Source of the DNA: an uncultured Fusicatenibacter sp.
GTDB taxonomy: Bacteria; Bacillota; Clostridia; Lachnospirales; Lachnospiraceae
Length of the DNA stretch: 13,740 nt
Reading direction: 5' to 3'
Assembly (NCBI GenBank): GCA_902493585.1
Contig: CABUPZ010000064.1
Span: 1-13,740, forward strand
The position numbers and the translations under genes were made by a program. Of the stretch, positions 1 to 5,641 are shown piece by piece. The notes below the pieces were generated by a model. It made no database searches. It worked only from the letters and a program-made list of their open reading frames with translations, and had not been told where the DNA came from. The first letter of the stretch is position 1. Every line of letters starts with the position of its first letter.

Positions 1-563
1 TAATTTGCAATTTTCGGTTCTGCATTTGTCACGCGGGAAAGCAGGGTCGATTTTCCAACGTTCGGGAAGCCGACGAGTCCGACGTCCGCGATGACTTTCA
101 GTTCCATTCTTACTTCCAGCTCCTGTGCCGGCTGGCCTGGCTGGGCGTATTTCGGAACCTGCATGGTAGCGGTTGCGTAATGCATATTTCCGTTTCCGCC
201 TTTTCCGCCTTTTAATACAACCTGACGGCGGTTTTCACCGGACATATCTGCGATGACTTTTCCGCTCGCAGCGTCCATAATGACGGTTCCTTCCGGTACT
301 TTCAGGACAATATCTGCGCCGTTTCCGCCATGGCATCTGCGTTTTCCGCCCGGCTCGCCGTCGGTAGCAGAAAACTTTCTTCTGTGGCGGTAATCAACCA
401 GTGTATTCAGTCCTTCGTCAACTTCAAAAATAACGTCTCCGCCTTTGCCGCCATCGCCGCCGTCCGGCCCGCCGTTCGGTACAAAAAGCTCTCTGCGGAA
501 ACTGACATGTCCGTCTCCGCCCTTACCGGAGCGGATCAGAATTTTTGCTCTGTCTGCAAACAT
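1..563 (-). CDS. obgE: GTPase Obg (ObgE/CgtA), N-terminal part, cut by window edge
   Basis: Obg is a ribosome-associated GTPase acting in late assembly of the 50S subunit and in stress and growth control. The 187 visible residues begin MFADRAKILIRSGKGGDGHV, the start of the glycine-rich Obg fold, which continues through NGGPDGGDGGKGGDV and GGKGGNGNMHYAT. The G domain follows, with P-loop GFPNVGKST at about residues 165-173, then NAEPKIANY leading to switch I. The rest of the G domain and any C-terminal domain lie beyond position 1. The ATG at 563 is preceded by CAGGAG at 6-7 nt, and this start matches the family. The gene follows rpmA, the usual Firmicutes order, but a strong terminator (625-663) separates them and I see no convincing promoter in the 60 nt left, so expression may rely on readthrough. 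Identification is secure. Confidence 0.96.
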   Translation of the reverse strand, partial: MFADRAKILIRSGKGGDGHVSFRRELFVPNGGPDGGDGGKGGDVIFEVDEGLNTLVDYRHRRKFSATDGEPGGKRRCHGGNGADIVLKVPEGTVIMDAASGKVIADMSGENRRQVVLKGGKGGNGNMHYATATMQVPKYAQPGQPAQELEVRMELKVIADVGLVGFPNVGKSTLLSRVTNAEPKIAN

Positions 564-624
564 GGTATTCTCCTGTCTTGTTTTATCTAAATCCAAATCG
601 GTCTGTTGGACCTTTAATTATTAT

Positions 625-663
625 TAACAAAAACGGCTTCAAACCTCTTAAGATTTGAAGCCG
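625..663 (-). terminator. Rho-independent terminator between rpmA and obgE
   Basis: Reading the minus strand, CGGCTTCAAATC (663-652) pairs with GGTTTGAAGCCG (645-634) around a 6-nt loop. This is a 12-bp stem with one G-T wobble, and TTTTTGTTA follows directly. It lies 11 nt past the rpmA stop. It should end or attenuate the L21-Prp-L27 transcript and so lower obgE expression relative to the ribosomal proteins. Confidence 0.88.
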
Positions 664-673
664 CACCTTTGTC

Positions 674-964
674 TTACTCTTCTGTTGCTACCGGATATAC
701 GGAAACCTGTTTTTTGTCACGTCCTTTTCTTTCGAAAGCTACGCGTCCGTCAACCATAGCGAATAAGGTATCGTCTTTTCCGATTCCTACGTTCACGCCT
801 GGATGAATCTTGGTTCCACGCTGTCTGTAAAGAATGTTTCCAGCCTTTACAACCTGTCCGTCAGCTCTTTTTGCTCCTAATCTCTTGGACTCGGAATCTC
901 TACCGTTCTTGGTAGAACCAACTCCTTTTTTATGAGCGAAAATCTGAAGGTTCATATTTAACAT
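674..964 (-). CDS. rpmA: 50S ribosomal protein L27 with cleavable N-terminal extension
   Basis: L27 sits near the peptidyl-transferase centre, and its N-terminus reaches towards the A- and P-site tRNA ends. The 96-residue product has the typical body HKKGVGSTKNGRDSESKRLG, followed by QRGTKIHPG and GKDDTLFA. The N-terminus MLNMNLQIF-AHKKG has the Firmicutes extension of about nine residues that must be removed, after Phe9, by the cysteine protease Prp before L27 can function. That protease is encoded immediately upstream. The start ATG lies 4 nt after the prp stop, and its strong Shine-Dalgarno GGGAGGTG overlaps the end of prp. A terminator follows the stop. Identification is certain; the cleavage site is inferred from the family motif. 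Confidence 0.97.
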   Translation of the reverse strand: MLNMNLQIFAHKKGVGSTKNGRDSESKRLGAKRADGQVVKAGNILYRQRGTKIHPGVNVGIGKDDTLFAMVDGRVAFERKGRDKKQVSVYPVATEE

Positions 965-968
965 GAGT

Positions 969-1289
969 CTACACCTCCCTGAATGCGATTTTTAAATACT
1001 TTGTTCCATAATCGCGGCGTATACTGTCTAGGCCCAGTAAAAGCGATTTTACAAGAAGCTCCGTCTTCTCCCCGTGTCCGTCCGGAAAGGAAAAATACAC
1101 ATAACCGTCATCGGACTCGCAGAGGATCCTGTCTTCTGTAAAAGTCTCTATTGAATTGACCGTATTAACGATCAGCACTGATACCGCGGAACATATGATA
1201 TCCTGTCCCTCTTCGGCGTAACCAGCATGACCTTCGGATTCAACAGAAACGTATGCGCCGTCTTTCTGCGTTACTGTTATACGGATCAT
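969..1289 (-). CDS. prp: Ribosomal-processing cysteine protease Prp (YsxB family)
   Basis: Prp cleaves the N-terminal extension of L27, and it is found in lineages whose L27 carries that extension. The 106-residue protein begins MIRITVTQKDGAYVSVESEG and has the diagnostic stretch GHAGYAEEGQDIICSAVS. The catalytic pair is His21 and Cys33, counted from the ATG at 1289. Length is normal for the family. A TTG at 1295, directly after the rplU stop, would add two residues. I prefer the ATG because homologues start MI- and neither start has a clear Shine-Dalgarno. With only 6 nt from the L21 stop to this ATG, translation is probably coupled to rplU. The gene order rplU-prp-rpmA is the standard Firmicutes arrangement. 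Confidence 0.94.
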   Translation of the reverse strand: MIRITVTQKDGAYVSVESEGHAGYAEEGQDIICSAVSVLIVNTVNSIETFTEDRILCESDDGYVYFSFPDGHGEKTELLVKSLLLGLDSIRRDYGTKYLKIAFREV

Positions 1290-1295
1290 AAGCAA

Positions 1296-1601
1296 TTAAG
1301 CGTTGATTTTTTCAATCTTCACCTTTGTGTACTGCTGTCTGTGACCGTTTTTCTTGTGATAACCAGTTTTTCTCTTATACTTGTAAACGATAACTTTTTT
1401 GCCTTTACCGTTCTCAACTACAGATGCGGTTACAGATGCGTTCTTAACATCCTCGCCTACTTTCAGTCCGTCATTGCTTACAGCAAGTACCTGATCGAAA
1501 GTAACGGTCTCGCCAGCCTCTACGCCCAGCTTCTCTACTCTGATAACATCGCCTTCGGCTACTTTGTACTGTTTACCACCTGTTGCAATAATTGCGTACA
1601 T
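1296..1601 (-). CDS. rplU: 50S ribosomal protein L21
   Basis: L21 binds 23S rRNA and is an early-assembling 50S protein. The 101-residue sequence starts MYAIIATGGKQYKVAEGDVI and includes VEKLGVEAGETVTFDQVL. It ends with the RNA-binding pattern KRKTGYHKKNGHRQQYTKVK. Length and motifs are typical of the family. The ATG at 1601 has a strong AGGAGGTG site 4-5 nt upstream. A promoter (1682-1710) and a short structured leader precede it. This is the first gene of the rplU-prp-rpmA group. Identification is certain. Confidence 0.97.
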   Translation of the reverse strand: MYAIIATGGKQYKVAEGDVIRVEKLGVEAGETVTFDQVLAVSNDGLKVGEDVKNASVTASVVENGKGKKVIVYKYKRKTGYHKKNGHRQQYTKVKIEKINA

Positions 1602-1675
1602 ATGGCACCTCCTATATCTTTACTCGCCAGATTCGGTGACCGGAAACGGTACTTCTACCTCTCTGTGCGGCATAC
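1602..1675 (-). promoter_or_regulatory. Probable L21 leader RNA (5' UTR of rplU)
   Basis: About 74 nt lie between the predicted transcription start and the rplU ATG. On the transcript strand the leader reads CCGCACAGAGAGG, then a GGTA-GAAG-TACC mini-hairpin, then TTCCGGTCACCGAA, which can fold as a short stem with one bulged C, then CTGGCGAGTAAAGATA and the ribosome binding site. Firmicutes rplU genes are known to carry an autoregulatory L21 leader in this position. I assign it from position and foldable elements, not from a covariance-model match, so its exact limits and regulation by L21 are inference. Confidence 0.55.
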
Positions 1676-1681
1676 TCTTGC

Positions 1682-1710
1682 AGTCTATCATGACTTTGGA
1701 TGGATGTCAA
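1682..1710 (-). promoter_or_regulatory. Promoter for rplU-prp-rpmA
   Basis: On the minus strand there is a perfect -35 TTGACA (1710-1705), a 17-bp spacer, and a -10-like TAGACT (1687-1682). This predicts transcription start near 1675, about 74 nt before the rplU ATG. It lies directly after the degV stop codon. The -35 is consensus and the -10 matches 4 of 6. Confidence 0.75.
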
Positions 1711-1731
1711 GAGTTTTTCTGTCAACTTTTC

Positions 1732-2607
1732 TCAGGAAATTGCCGATTTCTTCGCACATGCCACGGCAAGAACACCGGGGCCTGTATGGCACGCCACACT
1801 CAGAGAAATCCGATCAACATATACCGGCATATCCGGGAACACCTCCTGCACTTCAGACACCCAGGCTTTCAGGCTTTCCTCATCAATATGGGAATAAGCC
1901 ACTTCCAGCGCCATGATTCCTGCCGCGCGCTCTTTGGCGAAACGTTTTTCCATATCTTTTTTCATCGCTTTCAGCATAACCTTTTTCGCCTGCTTGACAC
2001 CGCGTACTTTTTCAAAAGCATCCAGTTTCTCTCCCTGTATGGTCAGTACCGGCTTAATGCTCAGCACTGCGCCGATCATCGCTGCCGCCGGTGTGATGCG
2101 TCCGCCTTTTTTCAGGTATTTCAGGGTATCTACCATCAGGTAGATGCTGGATGCCAGGGCATCTTCTTCCAGGATGGATTTGATCTCTTTCGCGGAAACG
2201 CCGCGGTTTGCCATGTTTTTCGCATCCAGTACGGACTGGCGCTGGGTAACGGAAATTCTCTGGTTGTTGACCACCTGTACCTTTCCGTCAAAATCTTCCG
2301 ACAGCACGACCGCTGTATCGCAGGACGTGGAAAGTCCGCTGGACATGGGAATGTACACAATTTCATCGTACTCTTCCAGAATTTTATTCCAGAAATCGAT
2401 CAGATCGCCCGGAGACGGCTGAGATGTGGACACTGGGGTATCATCCTCCAGCATCTGATAAAACTGCTCCTGGGACAGATCGATCTCTTCAAAATGAAGC
2501 TTTCCTTTGATAAAAAACGGCATTGGAAGCACATAGACCCCCAGTTCTTTTGCCTGCGCCTGAGTAATACCGCTGTTGCTGTCCGTAGCAACCGCTGTTC
2601 TAGCCAT
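1732..2607 (-). CDS. DegV family (FakB-like) fatty-acid-binding protein
   Basis: DegV/FakB proteins hold a fatty acid in a closed cavity and, in Firmicutes with FakA, present it for phosphorylation to acyl-phosphate for membrane lipid synthesis. The 291-residue product starts MARTAVATDSNSGITQAQAK, with the family TDSxSGI motif. It continues with PVSTSQPSPGD (58-68) and PMSSGLSTS (87-95), the conserved Ser/Thr segments that contact the lipid head group, and later RITPAAAMIGAVLSIKPVL. Length fits the family. The ATG at 2607 has AAGGAGG about 9 nt upstream and its own extended -10 promoter. No fakA kinase gene is visible here, so the partner must be elsewhere. It lies between a membrane protease gene and rplU, with no obvious functional link. 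The lipid bound cannot be read from the sequence. Confidence 0.92.
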   Translation of the reverse strand: MARTAVATDSNSGITQAQAKELGVYVLPMPFFIKGKLHFEEIDLSQEQFYQMLEDDTPVSTSQPSPGDLIDFWNKILEEYDEIVYIPMSSGLSTSCDTAVVLSEDFDGKVQVVNNQRISVTQRQSVLDAKNMANRGVSAKEIKSILEEDALASSIYLMVDTLKYLKKGGRITPAAAMIGAVLSIKPVLTIQGEKLDAFEKVRGVKQAKKVMLKAMKKDMEKRFAKERAAGIMALEVAYSHIDEESLKAWVSEVQEVFPDMPVYVDRISLSVACHTGPGVLAVACAKKSAIS

Positions 2608-2650
2608 AAAAAATTTCCTCCTTCACTGAAACTTTCGTTAATTAAATATT

Positions 2651-2679
2651 ATTGTATCATATCCTGTCGGTATCTGCAA
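2651..2679 (-). promoter_or_regulatory. Promoter for the degV-family gene
   Basis: On the minus strand, TTGCAG (2679-2674) is followed by a 17-bp spacer and TACAAT (2656-2651). TG one base before the -10 (TGATACAAT) makes an extended -10, which compensates for the weak -35. Transcription would start near 2644, about 35 nt before the ATG. This separates degV from the upstream CPBP operon. Confidence 0.65.
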
Positions 2680-2689
2680 AATTTTTGTA

Positions 2690-2711
2690 ACCGTTCAGCC
2701 TGCCGAACAGC
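2690..2711 (-). terminator. Weak hairpin after the CPBP gene, possible terminator
   Basis: On the minus strand GCTGTTC (2711-2705) can pair with GAACGGT (2696-2690) across an 8-nt loop, giving 7 bp with two G-T wobbles. It lies 22 nt past the CPBP stop, where an operon end is expected because a new promoter follows. The downstream tract (TACAAAAATTTT) is a poor U-run, so efficient termination is doubtful. Confidence 0.35.
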
Positions 2712-2732
2712 TGCAATTTTTTCCATACCATC

Positions 2733-3740
2733 TCACAAAGCTACGGCGATTCCAAGGACAAACAGCACCATTCCCACAACCGCCAGCCCGATCACAGAAG
2801 CCGCCATCCCGATCACAGCTTTTCTGTTTCCCTGAAACAGCGGGATCCTGTGTCCGCTGATTCCCCGTTTTACCAGCCAGCTTCCCAGGTAGAGGAAAAA
2901 CGGGCCGGCTGCCGCCATCAGAAACGAGTACCCCAGCAGATACAGAGGGACAGAAACACTCTGCGCCGCTGCGCCGCCTGAGATCGATCCGCTGAGAAAT
3001 GTCACCGCCAGCGCATAGAAATTGTTGACAAAATGAAAGATCATCGGATAGACCATACTTCCCGTTTCCTGCCGGATCCAGGCGATCACCATTCCAAGAA
3101 ACATCATCGGCAGAAAACGAATGAGACTCAGATGGAACACGCCGAAATACACGCCCATCAGGAAAATGATCAGCCATTTTTTCCCCAGCGGCTGAAGGGT
3201 ATACTGAAGAATCCCCCGATGCAGCATCTCCTCACTGACCGCCGGTATCAGCGCCACAACGACCACCGATCCAAGGAACGGAAGCGCCGTGACAAAAGAA
3301 TTCATCGAAGTTCCGGTTGTAAAATAAGCCTCCGGAAACAGCGCCGCCAACACCATGCTTATGGCAGTCATGCACTGATAAGCGCCAAACCACATCAGCA
3401 AAGCTCCGAAAACACTTGGAAGCTTCGGCTTTTTCAACGGAAACACTTCCTGCTGATCCAGCTTCAGAAGTTTCGCCGTAAACACGGAACCTCCGAAGAA
3501 AAACAGCATCTCCGCCAAACCATTCGCATAGATTCCCAGAAAGAGGAACATCACACTTCCGATCAGCTGAAAAAACACCGTCAGACACAAAAACACTACG
3601 ATCCCCTGCCACGGTTTCATCTTCCATTGTTTTCTTCTGCGCCCGGCGAACATTTCATAGAGATAGGGACTGTCGTTCCCATTCAGGTCCGCCGAAGAAA
3701 AACGAGACTCCTCTGATTCTTTCCATTTATCAAAGTTCAT
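2733..3740 (-). CDS. CPBP family intramembrane glutamic endopeptidase (Abi/CAAX-protease-like)
   Basis: Members are multi-pass membrane proteases related to eukaryotic Rce1. Bacterial roles vary: peptide or bacteriocin maturation, self-immunity, anchoring. The 335-residue protein has a soluble N-terminal stretch of about 45 residues and then several hydrophobic segments. All three family motifs are present: EExxxR at Glu170-Glu171-Arg175 (SEEMLHRGIL), FxxxH at Phe199-His203, and HxxxN at His236-Asn240. It is therefore probably active. I start it at ATG 3740, which has AAGGAGG 7 nt upstream. A longer frame to 3794 would run into the end of the RNase gene and adds residues with no homology sense. 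The start is only 14 nt after the RNase E/G stop, so it looks like the last gene of that operon. The substrate is unknown, and no peptide precursor gene is seen nearby. Confidence 0.9.
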   Translation of the reverse strand: MNFDKWKESEESRFSSADLNGNDSPYLYEMFAGRRRKQWKMKPWQGIVVFLCLTVFFQLIGSVMFLFLGIYANGLAEMLFFFGGSVFTAKLLKLDQQEVFPLKKPKLPSVFGALLMWFGAYQCMTAISMVLAALFPEAYFTTGTSMNSFVTALPFLGSVVVVALIPAVSEEMLHRGILQYTLQPLGKKWLIIFLMGVYFGVFHLSLIRFLPMMFLGMVIAWIRQETGSMVYPMIFHFVNNFYALAVTFLSGSISGGAAAQSVSVPLYLLGYSFLMAAAGPFFLYLGSWLVKRGISGHRIPLFQGNRKAVIGMAASVIGLAVVGMVLFVLGIAVAL

Positions 3741-3754
3741 ACGCGTTCCTCCTT

Positions 3755-4938
3755 TCACACTTCCTTCTGTTCCCAAAGCGCGATCTGTTCCCATAATGCC
3801 CGCCGCACTTTCTGGCGGGTGGCCTCTGTGATATTCAGACGCGTCACATCGATCACCTGTGTCCTTACCGGATCTTCCAGAAATCTGTGCTGCAGTTCCC
3901 GAAACAGCCGGTCGGCAAGCGTTTTGTCTTTCATATTGATAAAATCAATCAGGATGGTTCCGGACAGATTCCGGAGCCGAAGCTGCCGTGCAATTTCCCT
4001 TGCCGCTTCCTCATTGACACGGTAATAAAATTCATCCGGAAGACGTTCTCCCTTTCGCTTACCCGAATTAACGTCCACCGCCACAAACGCCTCTGTCTGC
4101 TCAATGACCAAAAAACCGCCGGAAGGCAGGGGAACTCGCCGCTCCAGGGCATTTTGCAGAATGTTCTCCAGAGAATATTTCTTGTACAGAGGCTGCAGCG
4201 GCTCCTGGTACCATTCCGCCCCCGGCAGCGCCTGAAAAACTTCCTGCTCATCTGTGATGACCCGTGCCGGCTCCTGTTTCGGTAGCCCCTCCCACAGTTC
4301 CATCCAGAACGGACGGGATTTCCGCAGACAGGAATATACCGACCGCGTCAGACCATACCGGCAGACCTGAAACGCTTCCCGATACAGCTTCTCAAACTCC
4401 TGTGCCAGTTCCTCTTTCGCGCATTTCCTCCATTGGTCCGCAGGAGAATACCGAAAGACAATTCTTTTCCGTCCCGCAGTTCCTTCAGCCACGCTCCTGC
4501 CCGCTCCTTCTGTTCCGCAGACAGCCGCGGGGAAAAGAAGATCCCCTGGCTGTCCGTCAGCAGCACCATCAGGCTGCCGGGAAATTCCAGAGACGTTTTC
4601 AGGGAAGGCAGTTTCCCCTTGATCGCCTCCCGCTCCATCTGCACCAGCAGCTCGTCCTGTTCTTTCAGTTCATTTCCCTGCCGCTGGGCGCGGACCAGGG
4701 GATGTTTCGCTTTGGCAAGGGGAAGATATCCGCTCTGCTTCGGAGAAATCCGCACAAAGGCTGCCTGCATCGCCGGCACCAGCTTTTCAATCTTTCCCAC
4801 GTAAATATTTCCCGTCCGCTCTTCTCCTTCCGGAGGCTCCAGTTCCATCTGGACCGCACGGCCGTTTTCCAGCCGCACATAGGCCAGCGGCATATGGCGC
4901 CCCACCGGCAGGCGGGTCAGTATGATCTCCCTATTCAA
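3755..4938 (-). CDS. rng: Ribonuclease E/G, split over two frames (-1 shift at about 4414)
   Basis: RNase E/G enzymes are Mg-dependent endonucleases that cut single-stranded RNA in rRNA maturation and mRNA decay. The 5' part (4938-4348) has the S1-like region (NIYVGKIEKLVPAMQAAFV) and ends in the conserved FGILLRTN. The 3' part, in another frame (to 3755), continues at KEELAQEFEKLY and holds the catalytic core VAVDVNSG, then EIARQLRLRNLSGTILIDFI, and ends with TRQKVRRALWEQ. Joined by a -1 shift, the product is 394 residues with catalytic Asp289, Asn291 and Asp332. The spacing RTN-GGN-A-RK-EEL is what the family requires. There is no C-terminal CPxC Zn-link. The likely start is TTG 4938, with GGGAG 6 nt upstream, overlapping the preceding stop by 8 nt. 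The split may be programmed frameshifting, a real mutation, or a sequence error. Unshifted translation stops at 4348 as a 196-residue, catalytically empty product. Confidence 0.87.
4414..4431 (-). promoter_or_regulatory. Candidate programmed -1 frameshift site (GGAGG ... CGA AAG)
   Basis: In the upstream RNase E/G frame the codons read AAT GGA GGA AAT GCG CGA AAG AGG. CGA AAG (4419-4414) is in frame 0, and slipping one base back gives GAG GAA CTG, exactly the continuing RNase frame. GGAGG (4431-4427), a Shine-Dalgarno-like stimulator, lies 7 nt before CGA. The CGA AAG hexamer with an upstream Shine-Dalgarno element is a known -1 site in Bacillus subtilis cdd and in some insertion sequences. 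I see no strong downstream stem-loop. That this site is used is inference. Confidence 0.5.
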
Positions 4939-5641
4939 CTTCTTCTCCCAGATCCTCCAGGGATTTCAGCACCCTGTTTCCGTCCTCACCGATATCCGCA
5001 TAGACTTCTTCCCGCTGTACCTGATAAGCATCTGCCGGCAGTTCTTCTCCGAGAAAAGCGGCAAATGCATCCATCACCAGCTCCGGTTTCAGGTTGGAGA
5101 CACTTCCGGTGGAAACCTGCATCCAGAGGTCCTCTCCCTGCACTTCCATCTGATAAATCCATGGACGGATGTCCGTCTCTTTCTCACTGCGTTTCGTCTT
5201 TCTCCAGATCACAATGGACTCCTGCGCGAAAAACTCCGCCGCTTTCTCCTTCCATCCCTCGGAGGATGGCTGACGGCCTTCCCGGAACAGGATCCGATAG
5301 TCGGCAGCGGCTACCAGGGACATCGCCTTGCTGGCTTTCCCGTCCGACACTCTCCGTGCGGAAAGGACACGCATTCCTTCCACCATCTCCTGATCCAGCC
5401 GTTTACGGATCTCTTCCGTCGGCAGTTCTCTGGTCAGTTCCATATCAAAGTATTCTCCCAGACTTGTAATGCCTACGCCAAGAGGCGCTGCAAAGGAGAG
5501 GATCATATGGGGACTGAATCCCTCCGAATAGGCAATCGGCAGTTCAGCACGGCGGATCGCTTTTTGAAAATAACGCATAATATCCAGATGGCCGATAAAT
5601 TTCATCATGCCTTCCTTGGCAAACTTAATCCTGACCTTCAA
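4931..5641 (-). CDS. TIGR03936 / DUF2344 radical-SAM-linked protein
   Basis: This family is found next to, or fused to, the radical SAM protein encoded directly upstream. Its biochemical role is not established. The 236-residue product reads MKVRIKFAKEGMMKFIGHLD, then MRYFQKAIRRAELPIAYSEGFSPH and SFAAPLGVGITSLGEY, all hallmark segments of the family. I choose the TTG at 5641 as start: AGGAGGTG (5655-5648) sits 8 nt upstream, and relatives begin MKVRIKF. An ATG at 5659 would add MEEVCA, but those codons are the Shine-Dalgarno itself. The start overlaps the radical SAM stop by 17 nt, and the end overlaps the RNase E/G start by 8 nt, so the three are probably translationally coupled. Family assignment is firm; a role in RNA or ribosome modification is only suggested by context. 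Confidence 0.9.
   Translation of the reverse strand: MKVRIKFAKEGMMKFIGHLDIMRYFQKAIRRAELPIAYSEGFSPHMILSFAAPLGVGITSLGEYFDMELTRELPTEEIRKRLDQEMVEGMRVLSARRVSDGKASKAMSLVAAADYRILFREGRQPSSEGWKEKAAEFFAQESIVIWRKTKRSEKETDIRPWIYQMEVQGEDLWMQVSTGSVSNLKPELVMDAFAAFLGEELPADAYQVQREEVYADIGEDGNRVLKSLEDLGEEVE
4945..4949 (-). promoter_or_regulatory. Ribosome binding site deciding the TTG start of RNase E/G
   Basis: GGGAG lies 6 nt before TTG 4938, inside the last codons of the DUF2344 gene. The frame downstream from TTG gives MNREIILTR, which resembles family N-termini. The next in-frame ATG would remove the first conserved strand. Confidence 0.5.

Noticed and set aside
1564..2835. 423-codon plus-strand frame across degV and the rplU promoter
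   Set aside because: It lies antisense to a clear DegV-family gene and crosses two promoters of the opposite strand; no recognisable protein motif.
3741..3794. Upstream extension of the CPBP protein to an earlier start at 3794
   Set aside because: It overlaps the end of RNase E/G, whereas ATG 3740 has an ideal AAGGAGG at 7 nt.
4348..4492. Translation of the 3' RNase E/G half from the ATG at 4492 as a separate protein
   Set aside because: The first 25 codons (MAEGTAGRKRIVFRY...) are an out-of-frame copy of conserved 5'-half sequence and show no homology sense. The true junction is near 4414.
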